The notes: a model not told the origin generated them from the letters alone. A DNA stretch of 64,000 nucleotides from Collimonas pratensis (GCF_001584185.1 NZ_CP013234.1:744001-808000), one strand, 5' to 3'; counted from the stretch's first letter, positions 19,345 through 30,287 are shown. Program-made: numbers and translations.

Positions 19345-20475
19345 TCAAGAATTATTTGCATTCCTGGTCTTGATGCCCATTTCACGCAGCGTGTCGCCGA
19401 TGGCGTGTACTGCCTGCTGCATTTCTTCCGCGCCGATCGCGCCTATGCAGCCGACGCGGAAAGTCTCTGCCTGGGTCAGCTTGCCCGGATAGAGGATGAA
19501 ACCCTTGTCGCGCACCTTGTTGTAAAACTCCTTGAACTCATAATTGGCGCTGTTCGGCGCATGCATCGTCACGATGATCGGCGCCTGGATTTTTGCCGGC
19601 AGAAATTGGATCAGCCCCAGCTCGCGCATGCCGGCCATCAAGGTTTCGTAGTTTTTCGTATAGCGCGCCAGCCGCGCCGCTTGGCCGCCTTCGGCAAAGA
19701 ACTGGTTCAAGGCTTGATGGAAGGCCACCACGATATGCGTCGGCGGGGTGAAGCGCCATTGCGTGGTCTTTTCCATGTAGGCCCACTGATCGTGCAGGTC
19801 GAGCGACAGCGAGCGCGAGTTGCCGGCCGATTTTTCCAGTACGGACTTGCGCACGATGACAAAGCCCATGCCCGGCGGCCCTTCGATGCATTTGCCGCTG
19901 GCGGCGATCAGGGCGTCGAACGGCATCGTGGCGGCATCGATGGCCAGCGCGCCAAAGGAACTCATGGCGTCGATGATCAGGCTCTTCTTGTGCGCCGCCG
20001 CTACGGCGGCGATCTCCGCCAGCGGGTTGAGGATACCGGTGCTGGTTTCGCAATGGATCACGCCGATGTGGGTGATGCTGCGGTCGTTGCTCAAGATCCG
20101 TTCGACGTCGGCGCCGGTGGTCGGCACATCGTCCGCGGTTTCAAACACCGAAACCTGGCGCCCCATCATTTCGACGATTTTCGCCATGCGCTTGCCGTAG
20201 GCGCCGTTGATCAGCACCAGCATATGGCCGTTGCGCGGAAGCAGGGTGTTGATCGCCGCTTCTATCGAAAAGGTACCGCTGCCTTGCATTGGCACGCACA
20301 CGTGGGTTTCATGGGCGTTGGCGATGTCCAGCAGTTGCTGGCGCACCTTGCCGGTGATGGCGTTGAACGAGGCATCCCAAGAGCCCCAGTCCTGCAGCAT
20401 GGCGCTCTTGGTGGCGAGCGAAGTGGTCAATGGTCCGGGGGTCAGAAGAATCGGGTCGCGGCTTTGCAGGCTCAT
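19345..20475 (-). CDS. phnW: 2-aminoethylphosphonate-pyruvate transaminase PhnW
   Basis: PLP enzyme, 376 residues, that moves the amino group of 2-aminoethylphosphonate (AEP) to pyruvate, giving phosphonoacetaldehyde and alanine. The family N-terminus [11 protein letters not shown] and the PLP-lysine region [15 protein letters not shown] are present. It is the last gene of the minus-strand transport operon. The product feeds the dehydrogenase PhnY on the opposite strand; no phosphonatase (PhnX) is in the window. Confidence 0.96.
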   Translation of the reverse strand: MSLQSRDPILLTPGPLTTSLATKSAMLQDWGSWDASFNAITGKVRQQLLDIANAHETHVCVPMQGSGTFSIEAAINTLLPRNGHMLVLINGAYGKRMAKIVEMMGRQVSVFETADDVPTTGADVERILSNDRSITHIGVIHCETSTGILNPLAEIAAVAAAHKKSLIIDAMSSFGALAIDAATMPFDALIAASGKCIEGPPGMGFVIVRKSVLEKSAGNSRSLSLDLHDQWAYMEKTTQWRFTPPTHIVVAFHQALNQFFAEGGQAARLARYTKNYETLMAGMRELGLIQFLPAKIQAPIIVTMHAPNSANYEFKEFYNKVRDKGFILYPGKLTQAETFRVGCIGAIGAEEMQQAVHAIGDTLREMGIKTRNANNS

Positions 20476-20535
20476 GATATTTCCTTTGGTCTGGTGCAGA
20501 TATTGATACAGATGTTGGTCAGGTAGTCAAACGGT

Positions 20536-22269
20536 TCAGCAGCGGCGCCAGCGCTGCGCCTTCTTCAGCAGCACGCGGGTCGCCAGCGCGTACAGCAGGC
20601 AGACGATCGCCGAGGTCAGTACGATCAGCGTGCCCATCGCCGCCGCCGGGCCGATCTTGCCTTCGGCTTCCAGATTCAGCAGCGCCACCGACGCCAGGGT
20701 GGTATCGGGCGAATACAGGAACACCACGGCCGAGATGGTAGTCATGGCGTTGATGAACAGGTAGCGGCCGATATCCAGGATCGCCGGCAGGCAGACCGGC
20801 ACCGTGACCCGCATGAAGGTCTTGTAGAAGGGCACCTTGAGCGAGGCCGATACCGCTTCGAACTCGTTGTCGATCGCCTTCAGGGCCGTGACGGCGGTCA
20901 GGTAGCTGGAGGTGAAATAGTGCACCACGGTCGACAAGACCAGGATCGCCATGCTGCCATACAGGAAGCCGAGCGGATTGGCCGGATGGTTGAAAAACAT
21001 GATGTAGCCCAGGCCCAGCACCAGGCCGGGCACGCCCATCGGCAGCATCGCCAGCAGGCGGATGACAGGCCGGGCGGCATCCATGCCGCGCGTCTTTTCC
21101 ACCAGGTAGGCGCTGCCGAAAATCAGCACGATGCCGCTGGCGACTACATAGGCAGCCAGGCGCAGGCTGTTGAAATAGGATTCCAGGATGCCGTCCTGGA
21201 CCAGGCCGAAATAGTAATGGTCCCACACCAGCGTCAGGTTGTAGGGCCACAGCTTGATGAAGGAGGTATAGACCGCCATGCCGAGCACTGCCAGGAGCAA
21301 CAGGCAGACCGTGGCGCAATAGCAGAACATCAGGCTGTCGAACATGCGGTGCGGCTTCGGCACGAACGGCACCGCGCGCGCCGACAGCTGCGACTGCAGC
21401 TTGCGGCGTATGGTGAAATCGACGGCGAACGCCATCAGCGCCGGCAATAGCAGCAGCAAGCTCACCACTGCGCCCTTGTTGAAATTCTGCTGGCCGATTA
21501 CTAGCTGGTAGACATCGATGGCCAGCACGTTGAAATCGCCGCCGATGACTTTCGGCACGCCGAAGTCGTTGACGGTAAACGTGAACACCACCAGCGCCGC
21601 GCTGATCAGGCCGTATTTGGCGCCGGGCAGGGTGATGGTGTGGAATTTGCGCAGGCGGCTGGTGCCCAGCGATTCCGCCACTTCGTACAGGCGGCCGTCA
21701 GCCAGCGACAGTGCGGTAATCAAGATCATCAGTGCGTGCGGAAACACGGCGTAGCATTCGCTGATGATGATGCCGATCGGGCCGTAGATGGAAGCGCCGC
21801 CCAGCAGGCCCTTGAGTACGCCCTGGGTGCCGAACCACTGGATGAATGATATCGCCGCCAGCAGCGACGGCGCCAGGATAGGGATCAGCGACAGGGTGCG
21901 GAAGAAGCGTTTGAACGGCATCATGCTGCGCGTCAGCGCATAGGCGAAAGTGAAGGCCGCCGGGATCACCAGCAGCGTTACCGACACCGCCACCAGCAAG
22001 GTGTTGAACACCGATTGCCGCAGGGCCGGGGTCGCCATGTATTCGGTGAACTGGCGCAGGCCGACGAAAGCACCGTCCTTGTCTTGCACGCTCTGGACCA
22101 GGATCGTCAGCACCGGCATCAGCAGGAACACCGCCAGCCCGGCGCACACCAGCAGCAGCAAGCCATGGGCGATGCGGTCGTGCCAGTGGCTTTGCTGGCG
22201 GCCGGCGGCGGCCGTGTGCGCCGTGGCCGGCAGCGGCATCGCGCCTAGCGTGCTGGCCGGCCTGCTCAT
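20536..22269 (-). CDS. AEP ABC transporter permease, two permease domains in one chain
   Basis: About 577 residues with roughly twelve membrane segments and two binding-protein-dependent permease domains. The EAA-type loops are in AESLGTSRLRKFHTITLPGAK and, in the second half, near AVSASLKVPFYKTF. It matches the single-chain permease of the PhnS2-T2-U2 type AEP importer. The start at 22269 makes a four-base ATGA overlap with the ATP-binding gene, which implies coupled translation; an upstream ATG at 22287 is less likely. Confidence 0.88.
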   Translation of the reverse strand: MSRPASTLGAMPLPATAHTAAAGRQQSHWHDRIAHGLLLLVCAGLAVFLLMPVLTILVQSVQDKDGAFVGLRQFTEYMATPALRQSVFNTLLVAVSVTLLVIPAAFTFAYALTRSMMPFKRFFRTLSLIPILAPSLLAAISFIQWFGTQGVLKGLLGGASIYGPIGIIISECYAVFPHALMILITALSLADGRLYEVAESLGTSRLRKFHTITLPGAKYGLISAALVVFTFTVNDFGVPKVIGGDFNVLAIDVYQLVIGQQNFNKGAVVSLLLLLPALMAFAVDFTIRRKLQSQLSARAVPFVPKPHRMFDSLMFCYCATVCLLLLAVLGMAVYTSFIKLWPYNLTLVWDHYYFGLVQDGILESYFNSLRLAAYVVASGIVLIFGSAYLVEKTRGMDAARPVIRLLAMLPMGVPGLVLGLGYIMFFNHPANPLGFLYGSMAILVLSTVVHYFTSSYLTAVTALKAIDNEFEAVSASLKVPFYKTFMRVTVPVCLPAILDIGRYLFINAMTTISAVVFLYSPDTTLASVALLNLEAEGKIGPAAAMGTLIVLTSAIVCLLYALATRVLLKKAQRWRRC

Positions 22270-23396
22270 GCCGCCACCGTCTGGCATGGAGCATCATCCG
22301 GATACACGCGGATGCGCTCCGGCAGCAAGCCATAGCGCAGTTTGCTGCCGACCCCCAGGCCCAGTTCTTTCAGCAGGTTGAGTGACATCGACGCCACCAC
22401 TGGCTGCTGTTCCATCCCTTCCAGCAGCACCGTCAGATAGCTGAAGGCGCCCAGGAATTCGATTTTCTTTACTTCCGCCATGGCATGGTTGCGGGTGCGC
22501 TGTTCGACGTCGCGGGCGACGAAGTCTTCCGGCCGCAGATACACCTTGACCGGTTCCCCCGCCGCGATATGGTCAACGCGCGATTCGCAATGGAAATCCA
22601 GCTGGCCGATGCGGAAGCGGCCATCGCCCAGCGAAGTTCCGCGCAGGATGTTGACTTTACCGACAAACGACGCCACAAACGGCGAGCCCGGTTGCAGATA
22701 GATATCCTGCGGCTTGCCGCATTGTTCGATGACGCCGTGGTTCATCACCACGATGCGGTCGGCCATGGTCAGCGCTTCTTCCTGGTCGTGGGTGACCATG
22801 ATGGTGGTCACGCCCAGCCGCTGCTGCAGCTGGCGGATTTCACTGCGCAGCCGCACCCGCTCCAGCGCATCCAGCGCCGACAGCGGCTCATCCAGCAATA
22901 GCAAGCCGGGCGAGGTAGCCAGCGCCCGCACCAGCGCGATGCGTTGTTGCTGACCACCGGACAATTGCCCCGGATATTTGTTGCCGCTGGTCGGCAACCC
23001 CGCCAGCGCCAGCAGCTCCTGTACTCGCGCTGCGCTGGCACTGCGGCTCTGGCCCCGATTCACCAGGCCGTAGGCGACATTGTCGGCGATGGTCAGGTTG
23101 GGAAACAATGCGTAGGACTGGAACACGATGCCGTAGTCGCGCTTGATCGGCGCCAGCCAGGAGATATCCTTGCCGCCCTGGACGAGGCGGCCCCGGTCCT
23201 GGCTTTCGAGGCCGGCGATGATGCGCAGCAAAGTCGTCTTGCCGCAGCCGGATGGCCCGAGGAAGCAGACGAACTCCCCTTCGGCGACGCTCAGGTTGAT
23301 GTCGCGCAGGGCCTGGAAACTGCCGAACGACTTCGAAATATTTTCCAGCGTCAGATACGGCTGGCTAGTTGAACAAGGATTCTGCTGCGGCATCAT
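22266..23396 (-). CDS. AEP ABC transporter ATP-binding protein
   Basis: 376 residues. Walker A is GPSGCGKTT, the signature is LSGGQQQR and Walker B is LLLLDEPLSALD, followed by the H-loop VTHDQEE. The C-terminal TOBE-like region (about 280-370) is as in the CysA/PotA class. It energises import of 2-aminoethylphosphonate together with the fused permease and the binding protein. It starts 33 bp after the binding-protein gene. Confidence 0.9.
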   Translation of the reverse strand: MMPQQNPCSTSQPYLTLENISKSFGSFQALRDINLSVAEGEFVCFLGPSGCGKTTLLRIIAGLESQDRGRLVQGGKDISWLAPIKRDYGIVFQSYALFPNLTIADNVAYGLVNRGQSRSASAARVQELLALAGLPTSGNKYPGQLSGGQQQRIALVRALATSPGLLLLDEPLSALDALERVRLRSEIRQLQQRLGVTTIMVTHDQEEALTMADRIVVMNHGVIEQCGKPQDIYLQPGSPFVASFVGKVNILRGTSLGDGRFRIGQLDFHCESRVDHIAAGEPVKVYLRPEDFVARDVEQRTRNHAMAEVKKIEFLGAFSYLTVLLEGMEQQPVVASMSLNLLKELGLGVGSKLRYGLLPERIRVYPDDAPCQTVAA

Positions 23397-23429
23397 GGCT
23401 ATTCTCCGGATGGCTCGTGGCTTGTACGG

Positions 23430-24494
23430 TTACTTCTTTTCCGCTTTGGAGTTGTAACGCGTGCCCCATTCCGCCAGGATGCGTTCGCGGTTCTTGGCGG
23501 ACCAGTTGAAGTCGTTAGGTTTGATCAGCAGCTTTTCGTAATCGTCCGGAATTCCTTCCACCTTCTTGGCGATGCCGGGATAGGCGACGATGGCCCACCA
23601 GTTGGCGCTGATCTGGTTGGCTTCCTTGCTGCTCATCCAGTCCACCAGCTTCTTGGCAGCTGCCAGGTTCTTGGTGCCCTTCATGATGCCGCTGGCTTCC
23701 ACATCCCAGCCCAGGCCTTCTTTCGGAAAAATCAGTTCAACCGGAGCGCCGCTGCGCTTGACCTGATGGCCGCGGAACTCGAACGAAATACCGATCGGGA
23801 ATTCGCCGGTGCCAGCCATGGTGCAAGGCTTGGAGCCGGAGTGGGTATATTGGGCGATGTTCTGGTGCAGGGCGTCCATGTACTGCCAGCCCTTGGCTTC
23901 GCCGAACATTTGCAGCCAGGCGGTGACGTCCAGGTAGCCGGTGCCGCTGGAAGCCGGATGCGGCATGACGATCTGGCCCTTGTAGACCGGTTTGGCCAAG
24001 TCTTCCCAGCTGGTCGGCTTGGGCAAGTTGAGTTTCTTGGCTTCGACGGTATTGAAGCAGACGGTGGCGCCCCAGACGTCCATGCCGACCCAGGTCGGCG
24101 GCCGCGCCGTGTCGACATAGGCCGGATTCAGTTCTTTCATGCCGCTCGGTTCATACGGCAGCAGCATGCCTTCCTGGCCCAGCAGCGCCAGGCTGGTGGC
24201 GGCGAGGCCGACCACCACGTCGGCCTGCGGATTGTTCTTTTCAGCTAACAATTTGGCGGTGACCACGCCGGTCGAATCGCGCACCCAGCGGATTTCCACC
24301 GTCGGGTTGGCTTTTTCGAAACCATCCTTGTACTGCTTCATGGCGTCGGTTTCCAGCGCGGTATACACCAGCAGCGCGGTTTTGGTCTGGGCATGGCTGC
24401 TGCCGGTCGCCAGCATGAAGCCGACGCCGAGCAGGGCAGCGCTGGCCCCGGCTGCTGCGCTGGCGCGCAGGATTCGTGCAAATTGCTGTTTCAT
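23430..24494 (-). CDS. AEP ABC transporter periplasmic binding protein
   Basis: 354 residues. The start at 24494 is chosen because GAGGAG lies 6 bases upstream; the ATG two codons earlier would abut that site. A signal peptide ends near GSSHAQ. The mature part (ALLVYTALETDAMKQYKDGF onward) has the iron(III)/phosphonate class binding-protein fold. First gene of the minus-strand transport operon, divergent from the GntR regulator, with a 198-bp shared regulatory region. Specificity for AEP is inferred from the neighbours. Confidence 0.88.
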   Translation of the reverse strand: MKQQFARILRASAAAGASAALLGVGFMLATGSSHAQTKTALLVYTALETDAMKQYKDGFEKANPTVEIRWVRDSTGVVTAKLLAEKNNPQADVVVGLAATSLALLGQEGMLLPYEPSGMKELNPAYVDTARPPTWVGMDVWGATVCFNTVEAKKLNLPKPTSWEDLAKPVYKGQIVMPHPASSGTGYLDVTAWLQMFGEAKGWQYMDALHQNIAQYTHSGSKPCTMAGTGEFPIGISFEFRGHQVKRSGAPVELIFPKEGLGWDVEASGIMKGTKNLAAAKKLVDWMSSKEANQISANWWAIVAYPGIAKKVEGIPDDYEKLLIKPNDFNWSAKNRERILAEWGTRYNSKAEKK

Positions 24495-24628
24495 TCTCAT
24501 CTCCTCAGATGTTGAGCAAATCGTCCACCGTTGCAAATATTGAAACCCAGCCGCCTGCGGGGTTAGCCGCTGCCATGCGCATCAGCTTTTCTGTCCGCCG
24601 CTTTTTATTGCATCATGTTTTATGTATT

Positions 24629-24638
24629 TTGTTGACAA
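24629..24638. promoter_or_regulatory. Candidate GntR-family operator over a -35 box
   Basis: TTGTTGACAA fits the TnGTnnACnA pattern typical of FadR/GntR regulators. It overlaps a perfect TTGACA (24632-24637) with TTAAAG 17 bp downstream, pointing toward the regulator gene. It lies in the divergent region between the binding-protein gene and the regulator, so repression of one or both is plausible. This is pattern matching by eye. Confidence 0.4.
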
Positions 24639-24692
24639 TCTACACGTTGTTGAATTAAAGTGCAATCACCAACTCGAAAAAAAAGAAATGCC

Positions 24693-25403
24693 ATGACAAC
24701 TAACCGCACAATGAACACCATCGCCCTGGTCCAGAAAAACTCGCTGCCTTCATTGGTGCAGAAAGAACTGGAGCGCATGATCCTGGCCGGCGACCTGGTC
24801 GCCGGCGACAAGCTCAATGAAGTGTCGCTGGCGGAAATGCTGGGCGTCTCGCGCGGCCCGGTGCGCGAAGCGTTCCGCGCGCTGGAAGAGGCCGGGCTGG
24901 TGCAGCAGGAAAAAAACTGCGGCGTCTTCGTGCGCCAGATCTCGGTCGAAGAAGCCGACGAGATCTATGAAGTGCGGGCAGCGCTGGATGAACTGATCGG
25001 CCGCAAGCTGGCCGCCATCATCAAGCCGGCCCAGGTGCAGGAACTGCGCACGCTGCTGGAGCGCATGGATGGCATGGTGTCCCTGGGCGACGTCGACGGC
25101 TACCTGAAACTGAACCTGGCTTTCCACGATGCGCTGGTGCAGTTCACCGCCAACAAAAAACTGCTGCATACCTACCGCCGCCTGGTCAACGAACTCAACC
25201 TGTTCCGCCGCTCGGCGCTGGCGCAAAAAGGCAGCCTGCCGACGTCCACCACAGAGCATCACCAGATCGTCGACGCCATCGCAGCGGGCGATGCGCAAGC
25301 CGCCGGCGACATCATGCGCGAACACGCCGTGGCCGGCCGCAACCGCATGCACAAGGCGCAGGAAAAAATGGCCGCCGCGGCCGAACAGATCACCTTGAAA
25401 TAA
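24693..25403 (+). CDS. GntR-family regulator of phosphonate use (FCD domain)
   Basis: About 236 residues. An N-terminal winged helix-turn-helix (LNEVSLAEMLGVSRGPVREAFRALE) is followed by a C-terminal FCD ligand-binding domain with the helical pattern EVRAALDELIGRKLAA...FHDALVQF...HHQIVDAI. It resembles the regulators found with PhnW/PhnA gene clusters. It is placed between the two divergent halves of the cluster, suggesting it controls both in response to AEP or a breakdown product. An upstream GTG (24660) is possible but adds a basic leader. Confidence 0.88.
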   Translation: MTTNRTMNTIALVQKNSLPSLVQKELERMILAGDLVAGDKLNEVSLAEMLGVSRGPVREAFRALEEAGLVQQEKNCGVFVRQISVEEADEIYEVRAALDELIGRKLAAIIKPAQVQELRTLLERMDGMVSLGDVDGYLKLNLAFHDALVQFTANKKLLHTYRRLVNELNLFRRSALAQKGSLPTSTTEHHQIVDAIAAGDAQAAGDIMREHAVAGRNRMHKAQEKMAAAAEQITLK

Positions 25404-25426
25404 GCAAGATTGGCAAGTCCGAATAA

Positions 25427-26701
<1,275 letters not shown>

Positions 26702-26755
26702 ATTACGCGCGCTAGGCGACCGCAACAGATTTCAACCATCGAACCATTCGAGGAC

Positions 26756-28216
26756 ATGATGCTGACCGAACTGAGCAAGCTGAAGCAGGGCGAACCTTTA
26801 CATCAAGATATGCGGATTGCCGGCAAGCTGGTCGGCAACCCGCGCCGCATAGAAATCCGCAATCCTTTCAATGGCGCACTGGTCGGTTCGGTACCGAAAG
26901 CCACGGTCGACGATATCCGCCATGCCTTCAAGGCGGCCCGCGCGTTCCGCTCACCGCTGACACGCTTCGAGCGTTCGCGCATCATGCTGCGCGCCGCCGA
27001 ACTGCTGCGCGCCAATACCGATGCGATTTCCGACCTGATCACGGCGGAAGCCGGCTTGTGCAAGAAAGACAGCCTGTATGAAGTCGGCCGCGCCTGCGAT
27101 GTGTTTGTGTTCGCCGCCAACCAGGCGCTGGTGGATGACGGCCAGGTGTTTTCCTGCGACCTGACGCCGCACGGCAAGCAACGCAAGGTGTACACCCTGA
27201 AAGAGCCGTTGCTGGGCGCCATCTCGGCCATCACGCCGTTCAACCATCCGCTCAACCAGGTCGCGCACAAGGTTGCGCCATCGATTGCCACCAACAATCG
27301 CATGGTGCTCAAGCCGACCGAGAAGACGCCGCTGTCGGCCTTGCTGCTGGCAGATATCCTGTACGAAGCCGGCTTGCCGCCGGAGATGTTCTCGGTAGTG
27401 ACCGGCGATCCGGCCGAAATCGCCGACGAGATGCTGATCAATCCGGATGTTGACCTGGTGACATTTACCGGCGGCGTACCGATCGGCAAATACATTGCCG
27501 GCAAAGCCGTCTACAAGCGCCAGGTGCTGGAACTGGGCGGCAACGACCCGATCATCGTGATGGAAGACGCTGACTTGGAAGAAGCCGCCACGCTGGCCGT
27601 ATCCGGCTCCTATAAAAACTCCGGCCAGCGTTGCACGGCGATCAAGCGCATGATCGTGCATCAGGCAGTGGCCGATGAATTCGTCGACCTGCTGGTGCGC
27701 AAGACCAAAGCAGTCAAGTACGGCAATCCGATGGACCTACAGAACGACATGGGCACCGTGATCGATGCTCGTTCCGCCAGCGCCTTTGAAGCGAAAGTGA
27801 ACGACGCCTGCCAACGCGGCGCCAAGCTCCTGTTCGGCAACCAGCGCGACGGCGCAGTGTATTCGCCGACCGTGCTGGATCACGTCCCGGCGGATTGCCA
27901 GCTGGTGGCGGAAGAGACTTTCGGGCCGGTGTCGCCGGTGATCCGTTGCACCGATATCGCCGACGCCATCCGCATCTCGAATTCGACCCCTTATGGCTTG
28001 TCGTCTTCGGTCTGCACCAACCGCCTCGATTACATCACGCGCTTCGTTCGCGAACTGGAAGTCGGCAGCATCAATGTCCGTGAAGTCCCCGGCTACCGGC
28101 TGGAGCTGACGCCGTTCGGCGGCATCAAGGATTCTGGCCTGGGTTACAAGGAAGGCGTGCAAGAGGCGATGAAGAGCTTCTGCAATACCAAAACCTATTC
28201 CTTGCCATGGAACTGA
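26756..28216 (+). CDS. phnY: Phosphonoacetaldehyde dehydrogenase PhnY
   Basis: NAD-dependent aldehyde dehydrogenase, 486 residues. The catalytic Cys lies in NSGQRCTAIKR, the catalytic Glu in LELGGNDPI, and the Rossmann region includes FTGGVPIGK. Between PhnW/PhnA on one side and PhnZ-like genes on the other, oxidation of phosphonoacetaldehyde to phosphonoacetate is the clear assignment. Two adjacent ATGs are present; the second (26759) is better spaced from GAGG. Confidence 0.92.
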   Translation: MMLTELSKLKQGEPLHQDMRIAGKLVGNPRRIEIRNPFNGALVGSVPKATVDDIRHAFKAARAFRSPLTRFERSRIMLRAAELLRANTDAISDLITAEAGLCKKDSLYEVGRACDVFVFAANQALVDDGQVFSCDLTPHGKQRKVYTLKEPLLGAISAITPFNHPLNQVAHKVAPSIATNNRMVLKPTEKTPLSALLLADILYEAGLPPEMFSVVTGDPAEIADEMLINPDVDLVTFTGGVPIGKYIAGKAVYKRQVLELGGNDPIIVMEDADLEEAATLAVSGSYKNSGQRCTAIKRMIVHQAVADEFVDLLVRKTKAVKYGNPMDLQNDMGTVIDARSASAFEAKVNDACQRGAKLLFGNQRDGAVYSPTVLDHVPADCQLVAEETFGPVSPVIRCTDIADAIRISNSTPYGLSSSVCTNRLDYITRFVRELEVGSINVREVPGYRLELTPFGGIKDSGLGYKEGVQEAMKSFCNTKTYSLPWN

Positions 28217-28229
28217 CTGAGAGTCCCAC

Positions 28230-28790
28230 ATGCTGACCGTTGTCCAGATCTGCGATCTGTTTGAACAAGGCGGCCACGAGATGTACAGTGGCGAACCGGT
28301 CAACCAGCTAGAGCATGCCCTGCAATCGGCGACCCTGGCCGAGCAGGCCGGCGCCACGCCAGAGCTGGTATGCGCCGCCTTGCTGCACGATCTCGGCCAT
28401 CTGCTGAATCCGCAGGGCGAGACACCCTCGGCGCGCGGCGTTGACGACACTCACCAGTACTTCGCCATTCCTTACCTGCGCGGCCTGTTCGGTCCGGCGG
28501 TGCTGGAGCCGGTCCGCCTGCATGTGGACGCCAAGCGCTATCTGTGTGCGACCGACGCCGCCTATTGGGGACGCTTGTCTGAAGATTCCAAGCGCAGCCT
28601 GGAATTGCAGGGCGGCGTGTTTTCCGCCGCAGATGCAGCGCAGTTCATCGCCCGCCCCTACGCTGCCGATGCTGTCCGCCTGCGCCTGTGGGACGACCAG
28701 GCCAAGGTGGCCGGCATGCCGACGCCGGATCTACAGCATTTCTCCAGGTTGTTGTCTAGCTGTACATTGGGCTCGCATGGTTTGCTCTAA
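28230..28790 (+). CDS. HD-domain protein of phosphonate clusters (PhnZ/TmpB-like)
   Basis: 186 residues. HD-type metal ligands are seen in NQLEHALQSA, CAALLHDLGH and VDDTHQYF, with more in VRLHVDAKRY and LRLWDDQAKV. It matches the HD proteins associated with phosphonate operons, of which PhnZ is a mixed-valence di-iron oxygenase that cleaves 1-hydroxy-AEP. The partner dioxygenase PhnY* that makes the hydroxylated substrate is not in the window, so the substrate is open. It follows phnY by 13 bp. Confidence 0.85.
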   Translation: MLTVVQICDLFEQGGHEMYSGEPVNQLEHALQSATLAEQAGATPELVCAALLHDLGHLLNPQGETPSARGVDDTHQYFAIPYLRGLFGPAVLEPVRLHVDAKRYLCATDAAYWGRLSEDSKRSLELQGGVFSAADAAQFIARPYAADAVRLRLWDDQAKVAGMPTPDLQHFSRLLSSCTLGSHGLL

Positions 28791-28795
28791 CATCT

Positions 28796-28853
28796 CCGTC
28801 ATTCCCGCGTTCGCGGGAATGTCGGGGTCGCCTAGACCGGGACGCGTAGTCGG
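28796..28853. repeat. REP-like palindromic repeat, family A (copy 3)
   Basis: One hairpin ATTCCCGCGTTCGCGGGAAT followed by GGGGTCGCCTAGACCGG and GACGCGTAGTCG, which are the reverse complement of the flanks of copy 2. It lies between the HD gene and the FAD oxidase gene inside the phosphonate cluster. Confidence 0.88.
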
Positions 28854-28898
28854 GTCGTTGAGACGGCATTCATTTTTGATTATCTAGGATAGATACCC

Positions 28899-30287
28899 AT
28901 GCGCCCATTCTGGTTGGAAGATGCACTCTTCGCCGACGGTGAACTGGCTCCCGCCCTGCAAGGTCAGCAAAAAGCCGATGTCGCGATTGTCGGCGGCGGC
29001 TTTACCGGCTTGTGGACCGCGATCCAGCTGAAGCAGCAGAATTCGGCGCTGGACATCGCCATTATCGAAAGCGACCTGTGCGGCGCCGGCGCCAGCGGCC
29101 GCAACGGCGGCTGCCTGCTGACCTGGTCGACCAAATTCTTCACCTTGCGGCGGCTGTTCGGCGAGACCGAAGCGATCAGGCTGGTGAAGGCGTCGGAAGC
29201 CGTGGTCGAGCATATCGGCAATTTCTGCCGCGAACACAAGATCAACGCCGAGTTCCGCCAGGACGGCACGCTCTACACCGCCACCACCAGAGCCCAGCAG
29301 GGCGTGCTGGATCCGGTGCTGGACGAGCTGCAGCGCCATGGCATCAGTTCCTATCATTCGCTACCGGATGCGGAAGTGCAGCGCCGTTCCGGTTCGGCGC
29401 GCAATCTTTCCGGCGTATTTTCACCGATGGCGGCCACCGTCCATCCGGGCAAGCTGGTGCGCGGCCTGCGCCGCGTCGCCATGCAAATGGGCATACGGAT
29501 TTACGAAAGAACGCCGATGCTGTCGTTCACGCCGGGCGCCACTGTCACGCTGCAGACTCCGGCCGGCAGCCTGCAGGCCGGCAAGATGGTGCTGGCCATC
29601 AATGCCTGGATGGCCAGCCGCTTTCCGCAGTTCGAACGTACCCTGGCGGTGGTTTCCAGCGACATGGTGATTACCGAAAAATGTCCGGAGCTGCTGCAGC
29701 GCATCGGTCTCAGCGACGGCGTCTCGGTGCTGGATTCGCGCACCTTCGTGTTCTACTACCGCACTACCGAAGACGGCCGCCTGATGCTCGGCAAGGGCGG
29801 CAACACCTTCGCCTGGCGCGGCCGCATCCTGCCGGTATTCGACCAGCGTTCGCCTTACGAGCAGCAGCTCAAGCAAAGCCTGCACGAGTTTTTCCCGGCA
29901 CTGGCCGGCGTGCCGATCACCGCCAGCTGGAACGGACCATCGGACCGTTCGGTCACCGGCTTCCCGTTTTTCGGGCGTCTCAACGACATGCCGAACGTGT
30001 TTTATGGCTTCGGCTACTCTGGCAACGGCGTCGGCCCCAGCTACATGGGCGGCCAACTGCTGTCCTCGCTGGTGCTGGGCCTCGACAACGACTGGAGCCG
30101 CAGCCCCCTGGCGGCAGGCCCGCGCGGACAGTTCCCGCCCGAGCCGGTGCGCTATCTCGGTTCGCTGGTGGTGCGCAACGCTATCCGCCGCAAGGAGTTG
30201 GCGGAAGACCAGGACCGCAAACCGTGGCTGCTGGATCAGATGCTGAGCAAGCTGGCCAATGCCGCGGGTAAAGCTGATAAGGCATAG
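28899..30287 (+). CDS. FAD-dependent aminophosphonate oxidoreductase
   Basis: 462 residues of the DAO family. The FAD motif GGGFTG is at residues 32-37, and the C-terminal FAD loop is near GFGYSGNGVGPSYMGGQLL. It belongs to the FAD oxidases recurrent in phosphonate clusters, which are reported to act on AEP or its N-methyl or hydroxy derivatives; which one applies here cannot be told. It would give phosphonoacetaldehyde for PhnY without using PhnW. It is separated from the HD gene by 108 bp that hold a family A repeat. Confidence 0.85.
   Translation: MRPFWLEDALFADGELAPALQGQQKADVAIVGGGFTGLWTAIQLKQQNSALDIAIIESDLCGAGASGRNGGCLLTWSTKFFTLRRLFGETEAIRLVKASEAVVEHIGNFCREHKINAEFRQDGTLYTATTRAQQGVLDPVLDELQRHGISSYHSLPDAEVQRRSGSARNLSGVFSPMAATVHPGKLVRGLRRVAMQMGIRIYERTPMLSFTPGATVTLQTPAGSLQAGKMVLAINAWMASRFPQFERTLAVVSSDMVITEKCPELLQRIGLSDGVSVLDSRTFVFYYRTTEDGRLMLGKGGNTFAWRGRILPVFDQRSPYEQQLKQSLHEFFPALAGVPITASWNGPSDRSVTGFPFFGRLNDMPNVFYGFGYSGNGVGPSYMGGQLLSSLVLGLDNDWSRSPLAAGPRGQFPPEPVRYLGSLVVRNAIRRKELAEDQDRKPWLLDQMLSKLANAAGKADKA

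Noticed and set aside
29012..30271. 419-residue same-strand frame inside the FAD aminophosphonate oxidase gene
   Set aside because: Arg/Pro/Ala-rich shifted reading of the oxidase; the FAD motifs are in the other frame.
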